This document shows positions 7,859 through 16,413 of a DNA stretch of 64,000 nucleotides, piece by piece (positions within the stretch are counted from its first letter, which is position 1; the number at the start of each line of letters is the position of its first letter). The DNA comes from Polaribacter sp. SA4-12. Its GTDB lineage: Bacteria; Bacteroidota; Bacteroidia; Flavobacteriales; Flavobacteriaceae. The notes under the pieces were generated by a model. It was not told the DNA's origin. It saw nothing but the letters and a program-made list of their open reading frames with translations, and did not search any database. The position numbers and the translations under genes were made by a program. The stretch lies in contig NZ_CP019334.1 in the NCBI RefSeq assembly GCF_002163675.1, forward strand, positions 3,081,501 through 3,145,500, written 5' to 3'.

Positions 7859-8485
7859 ATGATTTGGCTAACAGAAGACATAGAATTCCCTCCTTATGAA
7901 CTTACTACGGATGATGGCATTATTGCTTTAGGTGGAGATTTATCTGAAGAACGATTAACGTATGCTTACAAAAACGGAATTTTTCCTTGGTTTTCTGAAG
8001 GAGATCCTATTGTTTGGTATTGTCCCTACGAAAGAATGGTATTATTTCCGAATGAAATAAAAGTATCAAAATCGATGCGAAAAGTCATTAAGAATAATGA
8101 GTTTACAATAACTGAAAACAAGGCTTTTAAAGAAGTAATTTATAATTGTAAGAACATTACAAGAAGTGATGGTTTTGGAACTTGGATTACTGATGATATG
8201 GAGCAGGCATACATCAACTTACATAAAGCAGGAGTTGCAAAATCGATAGAAATTTGGCTTAACGACGAGTTAGTTGGTGGTTTATATGGTTTAGAGATAA
8301 ATACTATTTTCTGTGGAGAAAGTATGTTTAGTAAAATTTCTAACGCTTCTAAATTGGCATTTATACATTTAGCTAAAACGAAAAATTACACATTAATCGA
8401 TTGTCAAATTTATAATGAGCATTTAGAAAGTTTAGGTGCAAGAGAAATTGATAGAGATTCTTTTTTAAAAATTTTGAAAGCGTAG
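7859..8485 (+). CDS. aat: Leucyl/phenylalanyl-tRNA--protein transferase
   Basis: Transfers Leu or Phe from charged tRNA to the N-terminus of proteins with basic N-terminal residues, marking them for ClpS/ClpAP in the N-degron pathway. The 208-residue protein has GIIALGGDLSEERLTYAYKNGIFPWF, the family N-terminal motif, the WYCPYERMVL stretch, VGGLYGLEINTIFCGESMFS (acyl-transferase core) and the LIDCQIYNEHLESLGA C-terminal motif. Length is slightly short but complete. Confidence 0.95.
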   Translation: MIWLTEDIEFPPYELTTDDGIIALGGDLSEERLTYAYKNGIFPWFSEGDPIVWYCPYERMVLFPNEIKVSKSMRKVIKNNEFTITENKAFKEVIYNCKNITRSDGFGTWITDDMEQAYINLHKAGVAKSIEIWLNDELVGGLYGLEINTIFCGESMFSKISNASKLAFIHLAKTKNYTLIDCQIYNEHLESLGAREIDRDSFLKILKA

Positions 8486-8559
8486 TTTTTATATTTTTTT
8501 TGAGAATAGTAAAAATTGGAATAATTGTTGTTTCAATTGTAGCAACCCAAAACTATATT

Positions 8560-9099
8560 ATGAAAAAATTAGGACTCTTAGTTTTACTTTTCTGTTCAAC
8601 ATCAACTTTATTATCACAAGATAAAATAGGAAGACCTTTTTTTACAGGAGATGTAAATTTTACACTAGGAATTAATGAAGACTATGAAATTGGTTCTGAT
8701 GATGATAATGGACCTTTGATTGTACCTTCGGCATTATTATTTAGAGTTGGTTTCGGTTATGAGTTTAAGAGAAAAGTTGCCATCGCATTTAATACTGGTT
8801 TTGATTACCATTGGAATTACGCAGTAAGTGCGTTTCCTACTTATGGAAGTTTAAAATATAATATTTCAGAAAGTGATGATGATGTTTTTTTTACAGAAGT
8901 AAGTTACGGTAAAATGTGGACGCCTTCTTCTAATTATCCTGATGGAAATTATTATGGAATCGGTTTTGGGGTTCAATTAGCTGGTGAAGAAAGATGGAAT
9001 ACAATTGTTAGATTAGATTTCCATAGTAAAGCAATTTATGGTTTTGAAAATAACAGATTAGATAGTATTTCTTTTGGAATCGGTTTCTCTTTTTTCTAA
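8560..9099 (+). CDS. Predicted outer-membrane/periplasmic protein, unknown function
   Basis: A 179-residue protein with a signal peptide (MKKLGLLVLLFCSTSTLLSQ) followed by alternating hydrophobic strands (FRVGFGYEFKRKVAIAFNTGF, YYGIGFGVQLAG) and a C-terminal phenylalanine (GIGFSFF). The pattern suggests a small outer-membrane beta-barrel. I chose the ATG at 8560, since the in-frame TTG at 8500 would place a hydrophobic tail before the signal peptide. It overlaps the 3' end of the converging pseudouridine synthase gene by 4 bases. Family not recognised. Confidence 0.6.
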   Translation: MKKLGLLVLLFCSTSTLLSQDKIGRPFFTGDVNFTLGINEDYEIGSDDDNGPLIVPSALLFRVGFGYEFKRKVAIAFNTGFDYHWNYAVSAFPTYGSLKYNISESDDDVFFTEVSYGKMWTPSSNYPDGNYYGIGFGVQLAGEERWNTIVRLDFHSKAIYGFENNRLDSISFGIGFSFF

Positions 9100-10772
9100 A
9101 AATCAGGAGCAACCGTAAAACTCATTATTTTATTTGTTTCTGGATGTGAGAACTCAATAAACTCAGCGTGTAAATGCAATCTGTTTTCTTTTTTTCCATA
9201 CAAATCGTCACCAACAATAGGTGTATTCAATCCGTCTTTATGAGCAGCATGCACTCTTAATTGATGTGTTCGTCCTGTAATTGGATAGAAATAAACTTTC
9301 GTTTTTCCATTTTCTTTTTTGATGATTTCCCAATTTGTTTCAGTGTTTTTACCATGTTCAAAATCGACTAATTGTCTTGGTCTATCATCTAAATCTACTC
9401 GTAATGGAAGTTTTATGGTTCCGCTATTTTCAGTTAATTCTCCATTTAATAAAGCAACATACCGTTTTTTAATAGTTCTTTTTATAAACTGACTTTGTAA
9501 AACTTTATTCGCTTCTTTGGTTTTTGTCAGTAATAAAATTCCAGAAGTAGACATGTCTATTCGATGTACAATTAATGGACCAGTCGCATTTGGGTATTTC
9601 TCTTTAATACGTGTATAAACAGAATCTGTAATATCTTTACCAGGAACAGATAAAAACTCAGTAGGCTTGTTTACAACCAGTAAAACATCGTCTTCATAAA
9701 CAATTTCTAAATCTTGTTTTTCTGCTAAATTTTCTAATAATAGATTGTCATCCATTTCAACACCTTCTAACATATGTGCTAATATAGGTTTACATCTACC
9801 TTGGCAAGCTGGGTAATAGTTTTTATGTTGTCTAATTGCTGAATTTGGCGAAATTCCCCACCAAAATTCTGCGATACAAATAGGCGTTAAATCATTTAAA
9901 AAAGCATATTGTAAAAGCTTTGGAGCAGAACATTCGCCAGAACCAGCAGGTGGTTTTATTGCTGGATTATCAAAAATATCTAACAAATCACGCTTTTTCT
10001 TTTCTTTGTTTAAGAAAGCATATTTACTAAAAAGTGTTTGTTGTAAATAATTCGATTTTTCTTTCCGCTGCTTTTTTAACGATGCAATTCCGTCTTCAAA
10101 AACAGTAAGTTCCTGTCTTTTTTTTGCAATTTTATCTTCGTAATATTCATGTAGTTCTTTGTAGAAAAACTGGTCGTTAAAACTTTCTTGAACTAATTTT
10201 GTGTTCAGTAAATTAAATTCAGGTTCACTTAAAGTTGCTTGTCCATGTTGCTTTCTAGCTTTTCTATCAGCTTTGTTAAGCTTCATCTTTTTTCTAACCA
10301 ACGCTAAATCATCATCAATACTTTTTGATATTTTTTTAAGCGATTTCTTTAAAGATAAATAACTGTAATCCTTTTTTAGAACAGACAATTGTATGTTTAT
10401 CTCGTCTATTTCTTTTTCCCCTTTAATATAGAAACTACCTTCTGTTCTCATATTAAAAACAGGTGGAACAAACTTTTTAGGTAAACTTTTATCAGCTAGT
10501 TTTCCTGAAAATGCAGCCAAATATCCAATTTCATTTTGGTTGTTTTTTACAACCAAAACACCAAACATTTTACCAATTGGCAATGTTGTTTCATCCTCGG
10601 ATAATCCAAAATTATGTGTAAAATCAGTTTTATTTTCTAAGTATTCTTGAATTTCTTTTGTGGCAATTTTTGCCAAAGAATGAGGTTTGTAATAAAATGG
10701 AAATGTAAACTTTTCTGGAAGTTCAATTTCTTTTATTGGGCTAGAAAATTTGATAAAATGTTTAGAATTCAA
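9096..10772 (-). CDS. RluA-family RNA pseudouridine synthase with a long N-terminal extension
   Basis: The C-terminal ~210 residues form a RluA-type pseudouridine synthase: YEDDVLLVVNKPTEFLSVPG, then HRIDMSTSGILLLTK with the catalytic aspartate, and GRTHQLRVHAA. The N-terminal ~340 residues are a Lys/Glu-rich, largely helical extension, followed by a cysteine/tryptophan-rich block with the pair ACQGRC near residue 325. Many Bacteroidetes and some gammaproteobacteria carry this ~550-residue architecture. The RNA target cannot be deduced. Conventional RluA proteins are only ~220-330 residues long. Confidence 0.85.
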   Translation of the reverse strand: MNSKHFIKFSSPIKEIELPEKFTFPFYYKPHSLAKIATKEIQEYLENKTDFTHNFGLSEDETTLPIGKMFGVLVVKNNQNEIGYLAAFSGKLADKSLPKKFVPPVFNMRTEGSFYIKGEKEIDEINIQLSVLKKDYSYLSLKKSLKKISKSIDDDLALVRKKMKLNKADRKARKQHGQATLSEPEFNLLNTKLVQESFNDQFFYKELHEYYEDKIAKKRQELTVFEDGIASLKKQRKEKSNYLQQTLFSKYAFLNKEKKKRDLLDIFDNPAIKPPAGSGECSAPKLLQYAFLNDLTPICIAEFWWGISPNSAIRQHKNYYPACQGRCKPILAHMLEGVEMDDNLLLENLAEKQDLEIVYEDDVLLVVNKPTEFLSVPGKDITDSVYTRIKEKYPNATGPLIVHRIDMSTSGILLLTKTKEANKVLQSQFIKRTIKKRYVALLNGELTENSGTIKLPLRVDLDDRPRQLVDFEHGKNTETNWEIIKKENGKTKVYFYPITGRTHQLRVHAAHKDGLNTPIVGDDLYGKKENRLHLHAEFIEFSHPETNKIMSFTVAPDF

Positions 10773-11024
10773 TTCAGAGTAAATTACTTAATGTGTCGCA
10801 AAGATAGACGTATCGAGAATAATTAAAAAGGATAAAGAAACAATTGTTTTCACTTGAATGCTTGTACTGGTTTCTTAAAACAGGTATTAGTACTTTGAAA
10901 AACACTTGTTTATTTATCTAGTTTTGTGGTGTAATATTTAGTTGAAAGGCCGCAATTATAATTTACAAAGGTGAAACCGAAAAACCTTTAAAATAGAGTA
11001 GGATAAAAAATAAAACTTAATATA

Positions 11025-11438
11025 ATGAGTAATACAGCAGCAAAATCAACAGCATTAGTAGGAGCATATTTAACAAAAGGGACAATAGGAAATGTTGGAA
11101 TGCCAGGAGCACCAATTGCTCACTTTTCTTTAGTAGTTGTACCTGGAGCAAACAGTGTTTCTGGGACCGTAGAAATTACGCAAGCAATTTCTGGACCAAC
11201 AAGTAATATTGTTGTTAAAAATGTAAAAGGACAAATTAGAGCAACAGGATTTGGTAAAATAACTAAAGTTGTAAGTTTAGAAGGTGAATATTTTGTATCA
11301 TTTCCACCACCAGCAATTGGATCTTATTTAGGTAAATTCTCTGCACATATGGCAATTGATAATGATTGGAACGGACAAGGAGGTTTTACTTATGGTAGTT
11401 CAAATATCGATGATGTACCAGTAAAATCTGATAACTAA
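11025..11438 (+). CDS. DUF1842-like protein
   Basis: A 137-residue protein without a signal peptide, rich in Gly/Val/Ser and predicted all-beta. Features such as GMPGAPIAHFSLVVVPGANSVSGTVEITQA and the end NIDDVPVKSDN recall the DUF1842 family of Bacteroidetes (V-P-G-A-P-x-H-L ... DVPVK). Function unknown. It stands alone with a 250-base upstream region in which I see no clear promoter. Confidence 0.55.
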   Translation: MSNTAAKSTALVGAYLTKGTIGNVGMPGAPIAHFSLVVVPGANSVSGTVEITQAISGPTSNIVVKNVKGQIRATGFGKITKVVSLEGEYFVSFPPPAIGSYLGKFSAHMAIDNDWNGQGGFTYGSSNIDDVPVKSDN

Positions 11439-11529
11439 AAACCGAACCAATTTTAGTATTGTAAATTAATTCAATAAATAATTGCAGGAAAATTGATGTT
11501 TAAGAAATGTTGGTTTTCCTGTATTATTT

Positions 11530-12489
11530 TTACAAACTAAAAGTTGCGCGTTGCAATCTGTCATTAATAGATTTTCCTAAACCGTTATCAGGAAATCTTT
11601 CTGTAATTATTACATCTAATTTTTGATGATCTAATTCGTGTAAAGAATCATACAATTTTGATGCAGCTTCTTGCATAGAACCTTTTTCAGATAAAAGAAT
11701 TTCTGTTAAATAAGCATCGTTTAAGGAGTCTTTAAAAACAAGAATTCCAATTTTTTTTCCTTGATGTTTTTTAACTTCATTAGCAACATCATCAACCAAG
11801 AAAGTACGAGTAGAAGGCGCATAATGTCTTGCTAACATACCAGGAGCATCAGGACTTACTTCTTCTTTATTTTTGATGTTAATTTCACCAACTACAGCTT
11901 CAATATCTTCTAAAGCTAAAGCACCTAATCTGTAAATTATTGGTTCCTCATTTTCAAAACCAATAATGGTAGATTCAATTCCGTTTGTACAAGAACCACC
12001 ATCTAAAACTTGCTGAATATCATTTTTAAAATAACGTTCTACATGTTCTGGTTTTGTAGGACTGATACTTCCAAAAGGATTTGCACTTGGTGCTGCCAAA
12101 GGAAAAGGAAGTTGTCTTAATAACTCTAAAGTTACAGGATGATTTGGAACACGAACAGCAACTGTGTCTTTTCCTGCTGTTATAATATCAGGAATTTTAT
12201 CACTCTTTTTTAAAACCAGAGTCATAGAACCTGGCCAAAAAGCAGCTGCTAATAACTTTGCCTTTTCAGGAACATGAATTACAATATCTTTCAATGAATC
12301 AATAGAAGGAATATGTACAATTAACGGATTAAAAAATGGTCTTTTCTTTGTTGAGAAAATAGATTTTATTGCTTTTTCGCTAAATATATTACCTGCTAAA
12401 CCATAAACTGTTTCAGTAGGTATTGCAACCAATTCTTCATTGGTTAATAGCGTAATTGCTTTTTGTATGTCTTTAGAAATAATGCTCAT
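11530..12489 (-). CDS. L-threonylcarbamoyladenylate synthase (Sua5 type)
   Basis: Makes threonylcarbamoyl-AMP from threonine, bicarbonate and ATP, the first step of the t6A37 modification of ANN-decoding tRNAs. The 319-residue protein has the YrdC domain with VAIPTETVYGLAGN, a K-R-P-x-x-x-P-L motif (KKRPFFNPLIVH), and the AAPSANPFGSISPT substrate loop. A C-terminal Sua5 domain follows, linked by the family motif SPDAPGMLARHYAPST. That extra domain distinguishes Sua5 from the shorter TsaC. Confidence 0.93.
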   Translation of the reverse strand: MSIISKDIQKAITLLTNEELVAIPTETVYGLAGNIFSEKAIKSIFSTKKRPFFNPLIVHIPSIDSLKDIVIHVPEKAKLLAAAFWPGSMTLVLKKSDKIPDIITAGKDTVAVRVPNHPVTLELLRQLPFPLAAPSANPFGSISPTKPEHVERYFKNDIQQVLDGGSCTNGIESTIIGFENEEPIIYRLGALALEDIEAVVGEINIKNKEEVSPDAPGMLARHYAPSTRTFLVDDVANEVKKHQGKKIGILVFKDSLNDAYLTEILLSEKGSMQEAASKLYDSLHELDHQKLDVIITERFPDNGLGKSINDRLQRATFSL

Positions 12490-12637
12490 AATTCGTTTGC
12501 AAAATTACGTATAAAATACCTAGATTTTTCAAAAAAATATCTAGTCTTAAAATATAGTTACAAGTGAAAATTATTTTATTCATATTGTAAGAGAAATACA
12601 CCTTTTTAATCACCTAAATAAAATGTTTTTACCAAAA

Positions 12638-12672
12638 AAAAACAGCTATCTAAATTAGATAACTGTTTTTTA
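12638..12672. terminator. Rho-independent terminator of the alginate lyase gene
   Basis: Stem AAAACAGCTATCTAA / TTAGATAACTGTTTT flanked by A and T runs. It lies 20 bases after the minus-strand lyase stop. Confidence 0.8.
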
Positions 12673-12691
12673 ATATTACTCTTTTGTATAA

Positions 12692-15382
12692 TTATTCGGT
12701 TACTAATATTCTTTTAATTGCTTTTTCCTTTCCGTTGCTAATTTCAACAAAATATAACCCTGAATTTAAAGAAGACAAATCTATTTCTTCTAATAAATCA
12801 TTTGAGTTTAATTGAACTTGTAAAATTTTACTACCTAAAACAGAAAACACATTAACTGTGTTAAAATCGTTTGAAGCTCTTTTGATATATAATTTACCTT
12901 GATTAACAGGGTTAGGGTATAAGTTTACCCCTAATTCCGAAAGAGTAAATTCATCGTTTGATAATGTAGACAATGTTCCAAAGAATTCAATTTCTCCAAT
13001 AGCAGACCAAGCACTCTCTCTATTATCTCTATTAATATTATACCTTCCGTAACCTATTAATTTTACATAGCGAGCGTCTGTATCAACTTCAAACTCATTA
13101 AACTCTGTTGTACCAGTTTCTGTAAATAACAATCCATCAGAAGTCGGTAAAACCATTGAGAAATCAGAAACATTTGTACCTGTCGTTGATACCAATATTT
13201 GAATTCCGAAAGAATCAGGTTTATTTGTGGTATTGAATTGAATGAAATCTAAAGTATATTCATCTCCTAAGTCGTAAATAACATATTCTCCATCACCTTT
13301 ATAATCTCCATCTAAGACTTTTCCATCTTCTGCAGTCCAAACAGAACTCATGTCTTTATCTAAAGTATTCGTTGCTATTTCTGATTTAGAGCTATTATCA
13401 CTTGAAAAAGAATGTATTGTAACAGGATCACCAGACACACCTGTATTGATTAAATTTGTACGAGCAGCAGCCTCTTGAGTAACAGTTAACGTTCTTATAA
13501 TATCATCACCTCCTGCATCTTGAGTAAAAGTTACCGTGCCAGTTTTACTACTTGTATTTGTGTTTTCTGTAACCGTAACTACAACTTTTTCATTACCAGA
13601 ACTCGAACTTATATCAATAGTTATCCAATTATCATTAGACGTTGCAGTCCAACTTACATTGGCAGTAACAGAAACATCGTAACTAGCTGCAACCTGAGTA
13701 AGCGTTGGTAAACTACTAACGGTTAAAGTCTCACCAATTACAATAGTACAATCACCATCAAGAATATTAGTACCTGAATAATCTACAAAACACGCTCCAA
13801 CTCCGTAACCAACCATATCATCAGTTGTTGGAGCATAAGTACCCATATTAGCACCTTTACCTGTTGCTCCTGAAAAAGTGAAAATTTCACCATCAGCAGC
13901 AGCAGTAATTCCTGTATCTTCAGAAAGACCAGTGTTAGTAGCGCCTAAAGAAGTGCCATTATAAACGTTTCCAGTGTAAGATAATGCAGTACCAAGATCA
14001 TTATAATCACCCGTAATAACGTCAGTTAAATTTGAGTTACCATCAGCAAAATAAATTAAGTTATTTTCAATTATACCTGTTGGGTCGTTTGATCCTTTAG
14101 CTGTGTTGTAGTAAAAAGGAGAATTCGTGTTTATAATTGTGTTATTAGAAACGTTTATATCTACTACTTTTTGATACCCGTTTGAAACACCTGTAGAAGA
14201 ACAATCAACATCAGCATTATCACCTCCTCCTAAAAATGTGATACCATTATTCCACTGGGCCTGAGAATCAACATTAATACAATCTTTAATATAATTATTC
14301 GTAATTTTATGGTTACTGTCAACAATTCTAATTCCTCCAGTACCTTCGGTGTTTTCTCCTAAAAAGTAATTTCCATCAACAGTAGCATCCGAACCATGAC
14401 GTAGTACTAAAGAACCTCTACAGCGTCTAAACGTGTTATTGGTATATTTGTTACCATAACTTTTATTCGTAATAATTTCATTTTCACCATCAGCCTTCAC
14501 AAAATAGTTGTTGCTAATTGTGGCAACACTATTTACATTTTGATATTCACTTGTTCCTATTCTAATGGTTTCACTATCTCCTGCATTTGATAAGTTTCCA
14601 TCAACTACATAATCAGCATAAAGCTCAAGTATTTTTTCAAAATTATAAAAATAATTATTAGTAATTATATGACCAACTGTTTCACAACGGTTATTAACAG
14701 TTTGATAACCATTATTTGGCTCACCATCTTCAGGTTCATTATAAGGAGGTTCCCATGCATTATATTCATACTCAGCTAATATCATTGCACCTGCAGTTTT
14801 TTTATTCATAAGTGAACAGTTAGTTACGGTGTTATAAGTTCCATATAAAACAATCCATCTATGTTTTACTACTGCTGGTGTGTCTTCTGGGTCATCCGGT
14901 GATAAACCTTCCATTAATTCGGCATTTTCAACTCCTAAACCATCAATTACACAATTTTGAATTGTACTGTGATTCGCAAAAACATAACCATTTCTAAATT
15001 GAATAAAATTACTAGTTCCATAACCACCTTTCCAATAAAAACCATCAACAATAATATAATCTCCAGCGATACTCATTGGCATACCATTGGTAAATGTAAC
15101 TCCTCCAGGAGTTGCCGTTTTAATTGTAATTGGCGAATCTGATGTACCAGTTGTAGGGTTAATTACTAGTCTATCTTCTGAAGTATAGGTTCCGTCTGCT
15201 AAAATAACTGTATCTCCTGCTCCTAGAGTTGAAAAGTCAAAAGCTTCAAGTTCATCGTCTCCATCAATGTTATGAGTATTTTGAGAAAATGTATTATAAT
15301 TACAAATTAATAATAATATGAAGATTTTAATATGAAATTTTTTAAATAAGCTACTTTTAGTTTTAGTAATTTTTAATTTCAT
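12692..15382 (-). CDS. PL6-type alginate (chondroitinase B-like) lyase, BACON, discoidin-like and T9SS domains
   Basis: Secreted polysaccharide lyase of 896 residues. After a signal peptide (to about residue 33, ending NTFSQ), residues ~40-490 form a parallel beta-helix of the PL6 family. ENEIITNKSYGN (~304) and RGSLVLRHGSD (~327) contain the Lys and Arg that serve as base and acid in PL6 alginate lyases. Then come a BACON domain (~550-640: SWTATSNDNWITID ... VTFTQ), a discoidin/F5-8-like module (~647-802) and a T9SS type A sorting domain (from LYPNPVNQGKLYI, ~818). It likely cleaves alginate at the cell surface. Chondroitin or dermatan is a less likely substrate in a marine flavobacterium. 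The double operator upstream fits control by uronate. Confidence 0.85.
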   Translation of the reverse strand: MKLKITKTKSSLFKKFHIKIFILLLICNYNTFSQNTHNIDGDDELEAFDFSTLGAGDTVILADGTYTSEDRLVINPTTGTSDSPITIKTATPGGVTFTNGMPMSIAGDYIIVDGFYWKGGYGTSNFIQFRNGYVFANHSTIQNCVIDGLGVENAELMEGLSPDDPEDTPAVVKHRWIVLYGTYNTVTNCSLMNKKTAGAMILAEYEYNAWEPPYNEPEDGEPNNGYQTVNNRCETVGHIITNNYFYNFEKILELYADYVVDGNLSNAGDSETIRIGTSEYQNVNSVATISNNYFVKADGENEIITNKSYGNKYTNNTFRRCRGSLVLRHGSDATVDGNYFLGENTEGTGGIRIVDSNHKITNNYIKDCINVDSQAQWNNGITFLGGGDNADVDCSSTGVSNGYQKVVDINVSNNTIINTNSPFYYNTAKGSNDPTGIIENNLIYFADGNSNLTDVITGDYNDLGTALSYTGNVYNGTSLGATNTGLSEDTGITAAADGEIFTFSGATGKGANMGTYAPTTDDMVGYGVGACFVDYSGTNILDGDCTIVIGETLTVSSLPTLTQVAASYDVSVTANVSWTATSNDNWITIDISSSSGNEKVVVTVTENTNTSSKTGTVTFTQDAGGDDIIRTLTVTQEAAARTNLINTGVSGDPVTIHSFSSDNSSKSEIATNTLDKDMSSVWTAEDGKVLDGDYKGDGEYVIYDLGDEYTLDFIQFNTTNKPDSFGIQILVSTTGTNVSDFSMVLPTSDGLLFTETGTTEFNEFEVDTDARYVKLIGYGRYNINRDNRESAWSAIGEIEFFGTLSTLSNDEFTLSELGVNLYPNPVNQGKLYIKRASNDFNTVNVFSVLGSKILQVQLNSNDLLEEIDLSSLNSGLYFVEISNGKEKAIKRILVTE

Positions 15383-15408
15383 TTTAGTATATTTTTTAGT
15401 AAATTAAA

Positions 15409-15433
15409 TTGGTTTACCAATTTGGTTTACCAA
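15409..15433. promoter_or_regulatory. Double TTGGTTTACCAA operator before the alginate lyase gene
   Basis: Two exact copies of TTGGTTTACCAA, starting at 15409 and 15422 (period 13), lie 27-51 bases upstream of the lyase start. The half-sites TGGT-nn-ACCA resemble the ATTGGTATACCAAT box of the GntR/FadR-subfamily uronate regulators ExuR/UxuR. No regulator gene is in the window. Confidence 0.7.
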
Positions 15434-15489
15434 ATATAGTTTATAATTTTGTTAATTAAAAAAAATATAGTTGAAATTTTAATTTTCAT

Positions 15490-15584
15490 TTCTCAGGGAT
15501 AAATTATAAATTTATGAGTCTACATAAAGAGAAAAGATCTTTATATGTAAACCCTATTTTTTAGTACTTTGACTAAAAAAGAAA
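15490..15584. repeat. Duplicated promoter segment, copy 1
   Basis: Shares GGATAAATTATA, then TGTAAACCCTATTTTT, TAGTACTTT and ACTAAAAAAGAAA with the segment at 16317-16412. In this copy the KAP start codon position is replaced by the 3' end of the minus-strand lipoprotein gene. Confidence 0.7.
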
Positions 15585-16310
15585 TTATTGCAGATTCGTT
15601 TCATAACTAAAAGAATCAAAAAGAACATAATTTTCTGAAGTTGTTTTTACATCACCCATAAAATGCAAATTCTCTAAACTATTGTGCACTTTAAATTTGA
15701 TGTTGCTTTTTACTTTGGTCTGTAATGTTTTTACCAATTGATTATTAATGTACCATTTTACCAAATAAAATCCATCAACATCAATCAATTCCATTTTAAA
15801 TTCGGAATAAGTATCCATTTTTACGGCAAAATGACTTGAGCTTGAAGGTGAAAATTGAGAAACACAATATACAATTCCTTCATCAGCTTTTAAGTTGATT
15901 TTCTCTCGATCTAATTTTTGTCCCGAACCAATTTCAAAATCGAATTCAAACTCTTCTTTTTGGTTGTGATATAAAAAAGCACCAATACTAACTTGTTCGT
16001 ACAATTTAAATTTTGGAACAAAAATGCGCCATTTATAAATACCTGTTGTAAAGTTTTTTCTTTTGCTTCTTACTTTAACTCTGTCTATAGAATTAGCTCT
16101 TGTAGTTATTTTTAGTTGCTTATTTTCTAAGGAATAAGAAGCAGGACTTTTCCATGAATTGTCTATCCAATTGTTTTCAAATTTGGTTTTATCATCAAAA
16201 TTATCTAAAAAAGGCGTTGTACTTTTCATAAACAAAGTATTAATACTTCCACAATTTGAAAAAGTGATGATAGAAACTAGTAATAAAAAACATCTAATTT
16301 TAGTTTTCAT
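15585..16310 (-). CDS. Lipoprotein, GH16-like (concanavalin-fold) candidate
   Basis: A 241-residue protein with a lipoprotein signal (IITFSNC, cysteine at residue 20). The mature part reads like a beta-sandwich: GIYKWRIFVPKFKLYEQVSIGAFLYH, then EEFEFDFEIGSG, which contains an E-x-D-x-E motif as in the catalytic strand of GH16 glycoside hydrolases, and later YLVKWYINNQLV, common in GH16/LamG folds. It might bind or cleave a polysaccharide, but overall similarity to true GH16 enzymes is too weak to claim activity. It lies between two copies of a ~95-base promoter-like segment. Confidence 0.5.
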   Translation of the reverse strand: MKTKIRCFLLLVSIITFSNCGSINTLFMKSTTPFLDNFDDKTKFENNWIDNSWKSPASYSLENKQLKITTRANSIDRVKVRSKRKNFTTGIYKWRIFVPKFKLYEQVSIGAFLYHNQKEEFEFDFEIGSGQKLDREKINLKADEGIVYCVSQFSPSSSSHFAVKMDTYSEFKMELIDVDGFYLVKWYINNQLVKTLQTKVKSNIKFKVHNSLENLHFMGDVKTTSENYVLFDSFSYETNLQ

Positions 16311-16316
16311 TTTTAT

Positions 16317-16412
16317 GGATAAATTATAGTTTTATAAAAATAGATAAATCTATATGAAGACAAAGGATTTTTATTTGTAAACCCTATTTTTAGTACTTTT
16401 ACTAAAAAAGAA
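16317..16412 (+). promoter_or_regulatory. Promoter segment of the KAP NTPase gene (duplicate copy 2)
   Basis: Contains TTTG, then a TACTTTT box ending just before ACTAAAAAAGAAA-ATG. Near-copy of 15490-15584. The leader before the KAP ATG is very short (about 10-15 bases). Confidence 0.5.
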
Positions 16413-16413
16413 A

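Noticed and set aside
15585..16310. Calling the lipoprotein an active GH16 glycosidase
   Set aside because: Only an E-x-D-x-E-like motif and general beta-sandwich features are seen; the rest of the active-site pattern is not recognisable.
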